NCBI RefSeq assembly: GCF_000276665.1
Contig: NW_004955459.1
Span: 10,834,670-10,898,669, forward strand
Direction of reading: 5' to 3'
Length of the DNA: 64,000 bases
DNA from: Chinchilla lanigera
Lineage: Eukaryota > Chordata > Mammalia > Rodentia > Chinchillidae
Positions 45,571 to 57,248 of this stretch are shown here, in pieces. Position 1 is the stretch's first letter, and every line of letters starts with the position of its first letter. The position numbers and the translations under genes were made by a program. The notes under the pieces were generated by a model that searched no databases, was not told the origin of the DNA, and worked only from the letters and a program-made list of their open reading frames with translations.

Positions 45571-45838
45571 GGGCCTGGTGGCTTTGGCAGGGGGTGGAGG
45601 GAGGCTGGGGACCCCTGTGAACGCTGAATAGAAGTCGCTTCCTATTCTTTCTCTGGCTGGGGGTGGAGTGGGGGCCTTCCTCTTCAGATGCCCATGGCCA
45701 CCCCGCCTGCTCCGTTTACTGAATGTCAACAGTTGGGTGAGCAGGACTTCTCAGTCCTTAGATCAGTATCCTGTGACCTTCCACACCGAGGCACACACCA
45801 TTCAGCCAAGCCTTCCAGCTGTTGCCTGAGTGATGAGG

Positions 45839-45916
45839 CCTCTTTTTTCTTTTTCTTTCTTTCTTCCTTTTTTCTTTCTTTCTTTTCTTTTCTTTTTCTT
45901 TTTCTTTTTCCTTTTT
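45839..45916. repeat. Polypyrimidine (CTTT)n tract
   Basis: About 78 bp are nearly all C/T on the plus strand, with mirror-repeat portions. Confidence 0.9.
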
Positions 45917-46439
45917 GAGTAGTGCATGGTTTAGAGGACACCAGGCAACAGCTTTAAATGAGGTCCTGAGTACCACCCAGCTTGCTTCTCAGAGCCTGGG
46001 CGAAGCTTATCTGTTCTCTCCTGGGGAGGAGCCACATGGGCTGATGGATATTCTTGGGCAGAACGGAGCAGACCTAGGGTGGGAAGCAGCCTCTGCCAAC
46101 CTTCAGGGACCCGACTTCACCAGGTCACTCTCATCCCCCACAGTCTGGTTTCACAGAAGAGAGAGGTCGCCTGTGCTGATTCTGTGCCTCTCCCTGAAGG
46201 AAGGGCATAGGGTCCTCTGCCCCTCTTCCCCATCTGTCTCTCCTTGGAGTGGGGAGCTCGAGGCTGTGTCGGATTCTAGGATGTCAGGGAAACAGTTCTG
46301 GTAGAGTGTCTCTTCTGGACCAGTGTCTGGGCCCCAGGACAGCAGAGGAGACAGATGTAATTTTACAGCAAGCCAACTGCGCTAGTATCAGAAGATTACA
46401 AAGGTCGAACTGAGGCCTACCTCCCAGCACGGGCAAGTC

Positions 46440-46670
46440 TGGAGGGAGGGATGGGGGAGGGTACGGCCAGCCCCAGATCTCTCTCCGTTAAGCACAAATT
46501 ACATACTGGATATATTAAGTTGTAATGGTGTATTTTGAGTCTGCCTGCTTTCGTGAGAATGTCGGTTTGTACCCCTCCAAATTGCTGAGATGATGACACA
46601 GGCAAACAAAAAGGAATTCAATCCCGACAGAATGTGTTTTGTTTGAATTCACACACAGCTTTCGCTCTTT
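46440..46670. promoter_or_regulatory. Candidate conserved element (weak)
   Basis: ACAAATTACATACTGGATAT, AATTGCTGAGATGATGACAC and AGGAATTCAATCCCGACAG are compact, low-decay looking unique sequence with homeodomain-like and TGATGACA (MEIS/PBX-like) words. It is listed as a candidate only. Confidence 0.3.
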
Positions 46671-47124
46671 TTTCTTTTCTCTTTTCCAGTCTTCATTCTT
46701 CTCTTTCCCCCTACATCCATCAAGCCCCTATTTGAAGCTTATAAGCAGAAATCTCCCCCTACACTATATTTGGAGGTTGCTGCTCTCATGAAATTGGCCA
46801 GAAAGCAGATGAACAGTTAGGTACTGAAAAGCCAGCAGTGAACAGAGAGATCTTTTCTACCTGCATCCTGTCACCTCACCAACAGGGCCTGAGTTTCCTG
46901 ATCTGTTAAGTAATGTGGTTGTGCAAAGTGGTTTTTAACTGTGCTTGGAGGCATCTGATGCCCAGGTGGCCACCTGTGCAGCAAATGTCCACTTGGATCT
47001 GGAAGGGTTTGGAAACCAGCAAGTGCTCAGTTCCTGTCCAAAATTGAAGCACGAAGTATGTCATCCCCAAAGTGCAGAAGAAGCAGCCTTTGGAAAAGAA
47101 GTATGCACAGGAATCAGTGTGGGA

Positions 47125-47260
47125 GAAACTAGAATTTGATCCTGACTGTACTATTTATCGGCAGTGTGATTTAGGGCAAATTCTTAACTTTGTCATACTT
47201 GAATTATTTAATTTGTAATCTGGGTGAAGGAGTGTCTGCCTCTTGGGGTGTCAGGATTAG
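47125..47260 (+). mobile_element. MIR-like fragment
   Basis: GAATTTGATCCTGACTGTAC, then CAGTGTGATTTAGGGCAAAT and TCTTAACTTTGTCATACTTG, resembles the MIR stretch 'ctggctgtgtgaccttgggcaagtcacttaacctctctgagcct'. Confidence 0.45.
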
Positions 47261-50200
47261 GTTGGATAATACGTGTGTGGTGTTGGATGTGAGGCTCAGA
47301 GCATGGGGTACTTGTGAGAGTTACCTGTTTCTTACTACTGGACTTACTCAGAGCATCATGATTCCTAGTTGCCATGAAAAATCTGCTTTCATAATTTTAA
47401 TATTTATTTCAGCAAGAGAAAAATTCAGCTACCTGCCTAAAGCCAGTTCCATGACTTTTCCCTACTAAAGGCTGAGGCGTTGGTGTTGCTTCTTGTGTTT
47501 CCCACATTCTCCTTGCCCCTGGTTCTGCCTCTAAAATAAGGCCCCCGGGGTAAAGCCTCAGTAAGTCCAAAGGGGAAAGTACCTATTTGAAAATGTCTCA
47601 TCCACTCATTATTTATTTTTCACTTGAGTAGAAACCCACCTCTCAAACGAATCTTGAGGTCTGAGTCACCATTTGTGTTCTTACAACTCATAAAATGGTT
47701 TTAATTATATGGTAATTTTCTAAGTAAACAACTCTCTTGAAAGAGAAAACAACAATTAATTTTTGTTGAATTAAACTGGACCAATCCCAGCACCCAGACT
47801 GCTGAAGATGTCGGCAACCTGGGGCTTCTGATACAGCTCTTGCTCCGGTGCCTGACCGTTCTTAACAGAAGCAACAAGGAAAGAGGAACTAGCCTGGGGA
47901 GACCAAAAGAAAAACATACAACTTCACTCAGCACAGGACTCCAGATCCCAACAAAATCCTGGAGTTATTTTGGTAACAGTTTTGCCAGGGGAAAAATATG
48001 CAAAGATCTTTGTCTCTACCGTAAACAAACACAATATTATGCTAACCCGTGAACATCCTCCGGTTGGCTTCCAAAATGCCGTAGCAAATACATGAATAGC
48101 AACAGCCGTCTACTGAGCATTCCTCTTCCTCCTTTATTTAAACTCTTTATGTTCCACACATTCATTAACATTTCCCTGCATGTCTCATTATTATCTCATC
48201 AAACATTTATTATTACTTCAAGACAGATAATTAAAATTTTATACAGTTATTTCTCTGTATGACAATCCAACAGATTTCAACCCTCCCACCCTCCACAGCA
48301 CTCAACATGCACCCTCACAATTGGATCATAAAACTCATGAACTTTCAATTCGATGTGCAGAAAGCATAGGAACAAAATCTAAAATTCATTTCAAATGGAA
48401 CTTTAGTTTCCTGAATAATAACTCTGTTATTGCAATTGTTAAAAGAATCAGAGAAAAGGTGTCTCACAGGACTATCTTTGTTCATCAAATAAATAACTGG
48501 ACTCCATTGATAATATTATGAGATCGACAAATAATGTACATGAGTGATTTTAAGGCCTGAACTGGATTTGTTAGAATTGAGTACTTCCAGACAGCAGATG
48601 CAATAAACTCAAAAAGATTAGCAAAGAATTACTCTCTTTCCAGGATACATATTACATTTAGGATTAGAAATCCTGATATGGATTATATATCACACACATT
48701 GCACAAAGTGCAGAAGTATCGAATTCATCACAACTAGAGTGAGATCTTTTTTCACTGGAATTTAAGAATGTCAGTTGGGTTTTCGGCTACTTACGGCTTG
48801 GAAGAGAATTTCCGGGTGGTAGGAACGTCCAGCTTTAACAAGCCGGCGACCTCTTGTTCTTCCTGCACCATTTCCCCACCTAGATCCAAGCTCGAGCAGA
48901 AAATTCATCTGAGACCAAACCCAGCCCTAAGCAGCTTGGCTTGTAATTTACTAAAGTGCTTGGATTTAGATTTGAAGGTACAACTCTTTTCATTCGTGTT
49001 TATCATTATCAAAAAGTATTTGGTACCAAGCTCAAGGAAGTTTAGATTTTCGCTCTTATCTCAGAAATATGCAAACCAGAAAGGCATCAGTTTAGTCTAT
49101 CTAATTAATTGAACAGATCAATGCTCTTTACTTTGGGGAAAATATTAGTTCTGTTCTTTAGTCACTTCTCGATCAGAAGGGAGAGGCTCTGGGGGATTAC
49201 TCACCCATCTCTTCTCAACTTGAATATTTGGCAAAGGCCCATTTTCTCTGTTTCGGCACTTTTCACACATAGCTAGTTTAAGTGTCAGCATCATTCTCAT
49301 GCAGAATGTTTGTTCCATGCTTGGCGTAGTCGGACAGTGGCTGGGCAGCTGGGCTATACCAGCTCAGGTTCCGAGCTGCACGCAGAAGGAGCTAGAAGGC
49401 CTACAGTGGCCTTGCTTTTGAATGGGCACACTTTAGTGAGTGTGTGTCTACCTGGGTCTGTCCTGGGGCACCTGGCAAGACCACTTCTGACTTCAGAGGC
49501 TCACTTAATGCCAGTCAGTCTCCTTCTTTCAGGCTGCCTACATGTCCTTAGTGGCAACCATATAACTCAGCTACAAGCATATATATGTTGGCTTATGAAG
49601 TGGGCCCAGCACACAGAGATAGATATGGACCTGCCCCCGAGGAACTTTAATTCAGGTATTTCCTCTGTGCGCCTACTCTGTGCTGAGCAAAGGAAAGCTA
49701 GTGCACCAGGCAGACAGTTTATAATAATTGGATCTCAAAGTATTCCACATTGGTGGGGATCCTAGGAGACCTGAGGGTTTGGGAGGGCTCAGATTTGGCA
49801 TCAAGGGTGGCAGAATTGTGGGGTAACAGGGCAGGGATGAAGTGGTGGGCAGACACTGAACACAGAGAATGCTTTGTGTTAGGGCACCTGCCCAGGGCTG
49901 CAGCACATCTTGATCCAGTCATTATTGGGCATCTATGTGATAAGCCCAGCACAGGCTTGTGATGTGAGGTAGGCTGAGATCGGCTCCCCAGGGGAGAATA
50001 TTAACACTCTGAGGAAGGAGCAGGCTGCCACTTATCACTGTGACTCCCATCCTGGCTGCACAGGAGTCGTTTGCCCAGAAACTCTCTGTGCTGCTGAACT
50101 CAGTCTATACCTGCACTCTGGGTGTTCTTTGCAAAAGCCATGGCGTCTCCTCACTCTTCTGCCTCCAGCTCTTTTCAGGTTCATCCTCTTCTGTTCTGCA

Positions 50201-50399
50201 GGCTTTTTAGACATTCAGATCCTGTCTTAGCATCCTTTCTATGCTTCCGTGTGCTGCCTCCTGATAGCCTGTGGGTCTTTCCGGGTACGCTTGAGGTCTA
50301 CAAGATGCCAGGATTCTTTGGAGTGTAGCCTGAGGACAAGGGAAGTTTGTGCCCTCAAAGGTGTTCCTTTTGAGTGGGGACATAAGAATTAAAGTTTGA

Positions 50400-50480
50400 A
50401 GTCATGTTCACAATGAATTTGTGAAGTAGGCATTATATTACCATTTCATACATAGGAGAAAGTGGGCCCCAGAGTGTTTT
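50400..50480 (+). mobile_element. MIR-like fragment
   Basis: CACAATGAATTTGTGAAGTA, then GGCATTATATTACCATTTCA and AGAAAGTGGGCCCCAGAG, follows the MIR core words 'cacaacaaccctatgaggtaggtactattatt..ccattttac'. Confidence 0.45.
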
Positions 50481-51489
50481 GAAGCTTGGGATGGAGTGGA
50501 TATTTCATAAAGATTACCTATTAGCATCTTTCGTCCCATTTCTCACATAAATTGGATGGACATTGATGAGAACCTACTTGGCCAGAGACAGGTAGTGTCC
50601 TACTACTCATTGGATCCTGATGACCTCCAGCATCAGGACAAAAGTGTAGAATAGGAGTCAGAAGACCAAGGCTAGGTGGGTATTTTCAGTGAGTGAATAG
50701 ACCTGACTGGGAAGCACTAGAGAGTGGTAGGGTTTATGGAAAACTTGTGTTCGCATGCTTTATCTCACAGCATGATAGCACAGATTGTGCCTGGATGACC
50801 CAGCTCCTTCATTCAAATGTCAGAGGGTCACCCTGAGCCCTTGTTAGTGTTTGTTTTCCTGTTTGTCTGCCTTCCATGGCTATACATTTCTCATAGGGTG
50901 GGGAATCAAGTGTGATTTGTCTGCTGCATACCCTGTAACACAGTGACCTCCAGCGAGGACATGGAGAGTCAGAGAGTATCCCTCCCATCACGACTGGGGC
51001 AGGGAGAGCAGATGTGAGAAGGTCATGTATTACTGGGGCAGACTGGTGGATGCCAGGCTAATCTAGCACCAGCAACATGTGTAGTTTGCAGTTTGCATTT
51101 TTCCTTAATTCTTTCTTTGCTGTGGTGGTATGAGAAATGCACTACTTTGCACGCTCAGACAACAGCCTAATGTTGAGCAAATCTGAGCTCACCCTTACCT
51201 CTAGCCCCGTTAAATTGGTTTGATTAGCCTGGTGGCCCGGAATGTCTGAAGTCTTACAAAAGACACAGGAGTGTTTGTTGGTGGGCCTTGCATACACTCC
51301 CAAATTTGACATGGCTCAACAGTTGCACGGCTATTTCTGTCTGCTTCCAGCATCAACTTGGCCCCACAACCCGGCCCTTGCCTCTCTGCCACCGACACAG
51401 GACGTTAATAAAGGATGACCATTTTAAAGGTCATTTAACTTAGCACAAAACCTTCACTTTAATTTTAAAAGCTTTGCATTTATTACTAC

Positions 51490-51905
51490 ATGTCTGCTGT
51501 AAATAATGATTACATTCACCATGGGGAGTTGGCACATGTATATAACACATCTTAACCCTTTCTACCCCTCTTTGACCTCACTTCCCTTCCCTCTCCCTTT
51601 ATCTTTAGTTCCCCTTCCCATTCACAGAGGATCTAGCTCCTTATTTTGTTATCTTCCTTTTATTTTGCTCTTTAAAGCATTTGCTTTGAATATCTCATAT
51701 AAGAGAAAGCATACGATATTTCTGCTTATGTTTCTGATTTATTTCATTTAATATTATGGTCTCAAGATGCATCCATTTTCATCCAAAGGACTCACATTTA
51801 TCCTTCTTTATGGCTGACTAGTACTTCATTGTGTAGACTTCCTTTTTTTTCTGTTGATGGACATAGAGGCTGCTTCCAAGATTTAGCTGTTATGAGGTGC
51901 ACTAC
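51490..51905 (-). mobile_element. Old L1 LINE 3' fragment
   Basis: Plus-strand TTTCATCCAAAGGACTCACA, TTATGGCTGACTAGTACTTC, ATTGTGTAGACTTCC and CTGTTGATGGACATAGAGGC are the antisense of the L1 3' region ('...cattgatgggcacttaggttg...'). It is non-coding and truncated. Confidence 0.6.
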
Positions 51906-53360
51906 TATAAACTGATTTTAATAATTGAGTCACAGTTTCTATCTTGGAAAAGTTGAAACTTTTCCAAAGTGAAGATGCTGGAAGTGTGACTCAAGGGCTG
52001 CGCTGGGCTTGAAGTCCCAAAGGTACAATTTCGAAGTTACCTAATTTCTTTTGAATCTCTATATTTTAATTTTTTTTTAAAAAAATAGAAGTTCCTTGAA
52101 GTTGTCCTGAGAACAAAACAGCCTACCCTGTGTAGAGCCTGGAATGGAGTAGATACTCAACAAAAGGGTGCTTATTATTACCTTTATTTCCTCTCCCACA
52201 TACATTTTTGATAGCATATTTGGTCAAGTACATTTCATTGTCGCATTACTCACCAGATCTCGCTGCTCCCTAGTGTCCGTCATGACAAAGGTCTCATGCA
52301 GGAATCAGAAGAGCAAGGCCAAGCAGATATTTTTAGTGAGTAAAGGTCCTGACTAGTAGGCAGTAGAGAGCAGGGGGGTCTGTAGCAAACTGGTATACAG
52401 AAGCTTTGTCCCACAGATAGGTGTGGCTGAACCCCAACCAATCTCAGCTTTAACTATGGGTCAAAGTTTCAGATTTTTCACGACAAGCCAGAGTGTTTTA
52501 AAATGTGAACTTAGTTGGTAACTAACTAAAAATTAAAAAAAAAAAAAATAGCATAGACTGATTCTGAGTAGGTCAACATAATCATGTCTGCAGACCAGAT
52601 GCAAACCTCTACTATGTGACCTCTGGCCCAGAAGCCTGACTTCTTATGAACAGGCATGAAGCAGGGCAGAGCAACGAAGCAGGCACCTGGCAGGCACCTG
52701 GCAGGCACTGTGAGGCACTACATCCTGTGTAAATTGCCTTGGAGGTCTAGGCCAGCCCTCTCTGGATTATGGGGACCAGGGGGCGTGTGTTTAGCACACC
52801 CGTCTGGCAGATGCCATGAATTCAATCCATGTTTTTAGTACTCTAAGCTCTGGAGTGGATATCGCTCCCATGATCACTTAGACAAGTGATCGATTTGGGG
52901 CCATGTCAGTTGCATGTTCAGTCCCCAGGGTGAAAGTTGTCTGCATGATCTTAGCAGCATCATTATGGTTTGGGGGTGCAATCCACTTCTTTTAATATTT
53001 TTTGCATTGCTTTTTGTTGTTGATACAATCATTTGAAGAATTTTAGTACCAGCAGGACTTTAGAAATAACCTAGACCCTCCTCCATAGTTCCTAGAAAAA
53101 AAGACCTGACATTTTCTGGAAGCTGAGTGGCTTAATCAAAGTTCTGCTGCTAGGTTGCCTGAACTTCTGCTTAGTTAATGATGAATTTGAGATTATAGCT
53201 CTGTCCTTGCTTAGCCGAAGGACAGATTAAGAGTGCATCTGACAAGACCAGATGGGAAACCTCACAGTGTGTGTGTCTCAGACTGGAGGCTGGTTTATGT
53301 CACTAGTTGTAACCTGAGGAGTAGGTTCTGACACATGGGATGAGCATAGAAATAGGGAGC
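51906..53360. other. Intergenic, no gene recognised
   Basis: Contains a short MIR-end-like piece near 52115-52190 (GAGCCTGGAATGGAGTAGAT) and an A run (about 52536-52549). The rest is ordinary unique sequence. Confidence 0.35.
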
Positions 53361-53364
53361 CAGG

Positions 53365-53464
53365 GAGCTGGGGCTGTAGCTCAGTGGTAGAATGCTTGCC
53401 TAGCTGCCCAGCAGGTGTGAGGCCCTGGGTTCTATCTCCACCACAGTTCCCCCACCAAAAAAAA
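53365..53464 (+). mobile_element. ID-type SINE, older copy, plus orientation
   Basis: GAGCTGGGGCTGTAGCTCAG, TGGTAGAATGCTTGCCTAGC and GAGGCCCTGGGTTCTATCTC form an ID element of a different, older subtype than the young minus-strand copies. It has a short internal insertion around 53405-53420 and an A-rich end. Confidence 0.85.
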
Positions 53465-54440
53465 TGGGAACTAGATGGGATACAGAAGAGAAGGGGAGCT
53501 GACAGGAAGCATATGTAGAAGACTGAAGCTCCAGGAAGAAATAATCTTCCCATCCCTCTGCCCTGCTTTATTTTTTTCTACCTCTTGTAATACCCCACAC
53601 TGTTTGATGATGGATTATCTTCATTGTGGGTCTCCTCCCAGCAGAATGTAAAGTCCATAGTGTTGGCTAAATAATGGCAGTGAGGTGTACACACTCAAGA
53701 ATATGGCCATATTGGTTCCCATCTTTCACTCATGAGACAGAAGAGGCCAGTCAGGTGACTTGTCAACAGTGCCTTGCTAAGAATTTGCTGATAAGCTAGG
53801 CCTAGAAACCAGTCCCTTGGTTCTAGGCATGAGTCTTAAGTCCCCCTGTCACTTCACACATATGACTCAACACTCTTGGCAAGACAGGTCTGATTGTAAC
53901 CTCAGTGCTAGTGGCTGCAAATAAGCTTTGAGCTAAGTTTACTTCTTTCTTTTAAGAAAATGTCATCAGAGAGTCATAAATAGAATATGCTCCTTTTCTT
54001 TGGGGTAATTGACACCAGAATGGAGCTTGTCATATTAAAATAAAAACAATTCCACTGTTATCCCCACAACTTTGAGGTCTTACTCCAAATGGGAAGTCAG
54101 AACTGTTCTCCAAGTTGGAGAAATGAAGAAGAAACCTTAATCCTAACCTGGTACCCAGACTTGGATTGCTTGAAAGAAGTCCAAGGGATGATTACTCTGG
54201 TAGAATTATAAACTGACAGAATTTAGAACTGAAATGGGCGTTGGAAATACTATCTGGGGCCATGTTTCCTAAGAATGATGCATGTATTCTTGGCTAGGAG
54301 AATGGGTACCTTTTCTATTTTTGTGGTTACATATTTATTTTAATATATAATAAATAAAAATAACTATCATCAATCCATGACTTCAGGATAGTATTACTTA
54401 GGAGAAGATTTATAAAAAAGATTTTTTTTTTAATTTAAAA
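53465..54440. other. Intergenic, nothing specific
   Basis: Decayed MIR-like words occur around 53720-53830 (GACTTGTCAACAGTGCC). AT-rich sequence follows after 54300. No gene is seen. Confidence 0.35.
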
Positions 54441-54456
54441 GAGAACCATATTAATT

Positions 54457-54554
54457 TTTTTTTTCTTTGGTTTTTCTCCAGTACCGGGAACCGAACTCAC
54501 GACCTTGCACTTGCCAGGCAGGCGCTTTGGGGCTGAGCTAAATCCCCAGCCCCT
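54457..54554 (-). mobile_element. ID-type SINE, young
   Basis: Plus-strand CAGTACCGGGAACCGAACTC, ACGACCTTGCACTTGCCAGG and GAGCTAAATCCCCAGCCCC are the same young subfamily as the copies near 20.3, 21.3 and 43.3 kb. Perfect 16-bp target-site duplications GAGAACCATATTAATT lie at 54441-54456 and 54555-54570. A few bases are missing near the A box (CGCTTTGGGGCTGAGC). Confidence 0.95.
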
Positions 54555-55063
54555 GAGAACCATATTAATTAAAGGACAAGGGTTAGGAGAGAATGGCAAA
54601 AAGTCCTATTGGTACAAAACGGGCTGAAGTGGGAAACTTAATTTTGTAGCTAAGGAAAAAGACCCTAGGCCACTAAACATGTTGGTGGCAAAATATTACT
54701 TGAGCTCAGGTCTTCTGAGTCCCAGCTGGGGGTGTTCCAAACAAGGAGGGGAAGATGCTACATCTTCCCAGCATCTTCAACAACCACACCCATCCTTTTC
54801 CATCTGCACATGCACTATCATTCCTCCATTCAACAGAGATTTCCTGGGCAGCAGTGCGCAGCTGTTGGGTAGGACCACCAGAATGCATCCTACTCTGTGT
54901 CCCCAAGGAGCTTCAATCTATTAACGGAGTAAAACACTCACATGAATCAGGCCCAGTCACTACATATGGTGATCCTGCACTCCTACCGTATCCCCTATGA
55001 TTGCTTTTTTACAAGTCATTTGCATCTAATTCTGTACTACTGTGATACTCAGGACAAAGTATG

Positions 55064-55395
55064 CAGATGGATATAATCTAATTGCACTTTTCTTTGTCGT
55101 ACTTTGCACTATTACATTTTCTTTCTTTTCAAATTCAAGGTTTGTGACAATCTTGAATTGAGCAAGTTTCCCGATGCCATTTTAAAAAATAGCTCATGTA
55201 ATCCATCTTTAGCAATAAAATATTTAATATAAATGAGTGTACTTTTTAGAGGTAATGCTATTGCACACTTGATAGACTAACACTATAGCATAAACATAAT
55301 TATTAGGTGCACTGGGACCCAAAAATTGTGTGACTCACAGTTGCTGTTTTGCAGTAGTCCAGAAATAACTCACCGTTTCTATGAGGTATGCTTGT
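55064..55395 (+). mobile_element. Tigger1-type DNA transposon remnant, internally deleted
   Basis: GCACTTTTCTTTGTCGTACT, AAGGTTTGTGACAATCTTGA and TTGAGCAAGTTTCCCGATGC match the Tigger1 5' end. TTGCAGTAGTCCAGAAATAA and TATGAGGTATGCTTGTA match its 3' terminus. The transposase region is absent. Confidence 0.75.
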
Positions 55396-56655
55396 ACACA
55401 AAAATAGGAAGCAAAGCAGGTAAACTAAAGGCAGAAAAAGTAGTTCTTTTAAAATTTGCTAATGAGACAAAAGCAAAGTGATGATGTGCGAGGGAGGCTA
55501 AATGTTGTAGAAACGAAAAGATGTGATAAAGGAAAATTAAATACTGGCTTTAATTTTGAAATTAATTTATTTTTTAACAGTAAAAGAAAATATTTTGCTC
55601 TTTCACAAAGTATTATTATGTTTAGAAAAATGTATCTGAATATTTTTGAATGTTGTTTTCACCTTTTATAACAGAGCATTATATTCAAAATTCTGGTTTT
55701 GAGTATAGTTTTTTAATATGTAGTTATAATGATTGTCAGAGCTGGAAAAGAACCTTTTCAAAGACATAGATCCAAATGGAAGAAATGCCATGCTGGCTGT
55801 GCTTACTAAATCAAGATACTCATTTAAAAAAAAAATCCCAGCCAGCAATTATGCAAAGGTTTTTAGTGAAATTCAGCTAGTCAGCTAGTTGGTTTCCATT
55901 TTACTTAATGTCAGTTCTTGTAAACTAATCAAAAGTTATATGGGCTCAAGATTCACTGAAGTTTTTCTTTTAGAAAAATTTTAAATAGGTTAGAAATTGC
56001 TTCCAAGATTTTAAAGTATGCAGATATTAGAGCTTTCATTTTTTAAAAAGGCATTATATAGCTACTATTTCAGAGAACACCATCACAGTATGGTGGAAAC
56101 ATTTTCGACTATTCATGCTCAGAGTATTTTCATTATGACACACATTCCTTTGGCAAAACAGCTATTTATTACTCATTGTTAAAATATTACTTTTACCTAG
56201 GAGAGATAGGTTGTTTTTTAAATTAAGAATATGCCAGCTATTATACCATAGTAGCCCATTTTACTACACAGAATCCACAAAATTAGGATACATTTTAGTA
56301 AAGAAAAATATATAATTCATCTTAAAATCAATTACCCTTTAAAATACTCAGCTATAATGAACCTACATTTCTAGGAAGGTACAAAAGATTTTCATGGTTG
56401 CTTTCTATTTGTTACAAAGTGTTGTGATCATTCTGTTATTTAAAATGATGTGACCTGTTGTCTCTTACATAAACTTCATGTCATACTATTCTGAAACAAA
56501 CAGAGTAAGTGAGCTCCTGTCATTGCCACCTGAGGTGGCATGTGGACCAGCCACTGTTCCCTCAGGATTCTCCACACGTGACTCATGATGATCACTTTAT
56601 GGTCCTGTGAGGGGATGATGCTAAATCCTTATTAAAGATTTGTAAAGTTTGTGTC
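55396..56655. other. AT-rich intergenic sequence
   Basis: Low GC throughout. No gene, RNA or named repeat is recognised. Confidence 0.35.
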
Positions 56656-56657
56656 AC

Positions 56658-56706
56658 AGTTTTTTCCCTGCAGTACTGGAAGTTGAACCCAGGGCTATCT
56701 CATTGA

Positions 56707-56763
<57 letters not shown>

Positions 56764-56882
56764 GTCTCTGACAGGGATGTGCTAAGTCACTAAGTTGCCC
56801 TGCCTGGGCTCAAACTTGCAGTGCTCCTGCTTCAGCCTCCCAGCATGCTGAGATTACAGGCATGCTTCACTATGCCAGTCTG
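56658..56882 (-). mobile_element. B1-ID dimeric SINE split by a CT microsatellite
   Basis: Plus-strand CTGCAGTACTGGAAGTTGAA, CCCAGGGCTATCTCATTGAG (ID part, reverse) is followed by a long CT run. The B1 part then reads GTTGCCCTGCCTGGGCTCAA, CTTCAGCCTCCCAGCATGCT and GAGATTACAGGCATGCTTCA. The order fits one minus-strand B1-ID dimer. Confidence 0.7.
56709..56759. repeat. (CT)n microsatellite
   Basis: An uninterrupted CT run of about 25 units, one of the longest perfect dinucleotide arrays in the window. Confidence 0.97.
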
Positions 56883-56893
56883 AGATTGCTTAT

Positions 56894-57248
56894 GCAGATG
56901 CTCCTCAACTTACAATGGGGCTAAGTCATGATAAACCCACTGTTGTTGGACACAGTACATAGAAAATGCACTAAGTCCACCTAACATACCCAATATCCTA
57001 GCTTACTAGCGCAGCACCCTGTAGAATGGCAGTTGTTTTTCTTTATGACCAAGTGACTGACTTAGCAGCAGCTCCCTGCTGCCACCCAGCATCTCAAGAA
57101 AACATTGCACTGCATATCAGTAGCCTAGAAAAAGATCTAAATTCAAAATTCATAGTCTGATTCCTACTGAGTGGATATATGGCTTTCACACCACCATGAA
57201 GGTGAAATAGCATTAAGTTGAACCAAAATAAAATGGGCACTGTCTGTA
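56894..57248 (+). mobile_element. Tigger/mariner-class DNA transposon remnant
   Basis: CAGATGCTCCTCAACTTACA, ATGGGGCTAAGTCATGATAA at one end and CTTTCACACCACCATGAAGG, AGTTGAACC, ACTGTCTGTA at the other form the decayed terminal regions of a common mammalian Tigger-like element. I do not assign a family name. Confidence 0.65.

Larger units (their letters stand above)
46680..51485. other. Intergenic, no gene recognised
   Basis: Mostly AT-leaning unique sequence. About 47700-48060 and 48760-49100 have compact motif-like texture (TTTAATTATATGGTAATTTT, CAACAATTAATTTTTGTTGA) and might be regulatory. MIR-like pieces are listed separately. Open frames (for example 49310-49765) lack domains. Confidence 0.35.

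Noticed and set aside
49310..49765. 151-codon plus-strand frame as a possible processed gene
   Set aside because: No similarity to a known family is apparent; there is no poly(A) tail, no flanking duplication and no promoter context.
52775..52845. Possible further ID copy (TTTAGCACACCCGTCTGGCA, GAATTCAATCC)
   Set aside because: Too few matching positions; the order is suggestive but it cannot be separated from chance.
20331..54554. ID-type sequences as functional tRNA genes
   Set aside because: They keep A- and B-box-like words but have A-rich tails, target-site duplications and no complete cloverleaf, so they are retroposed SINEs.
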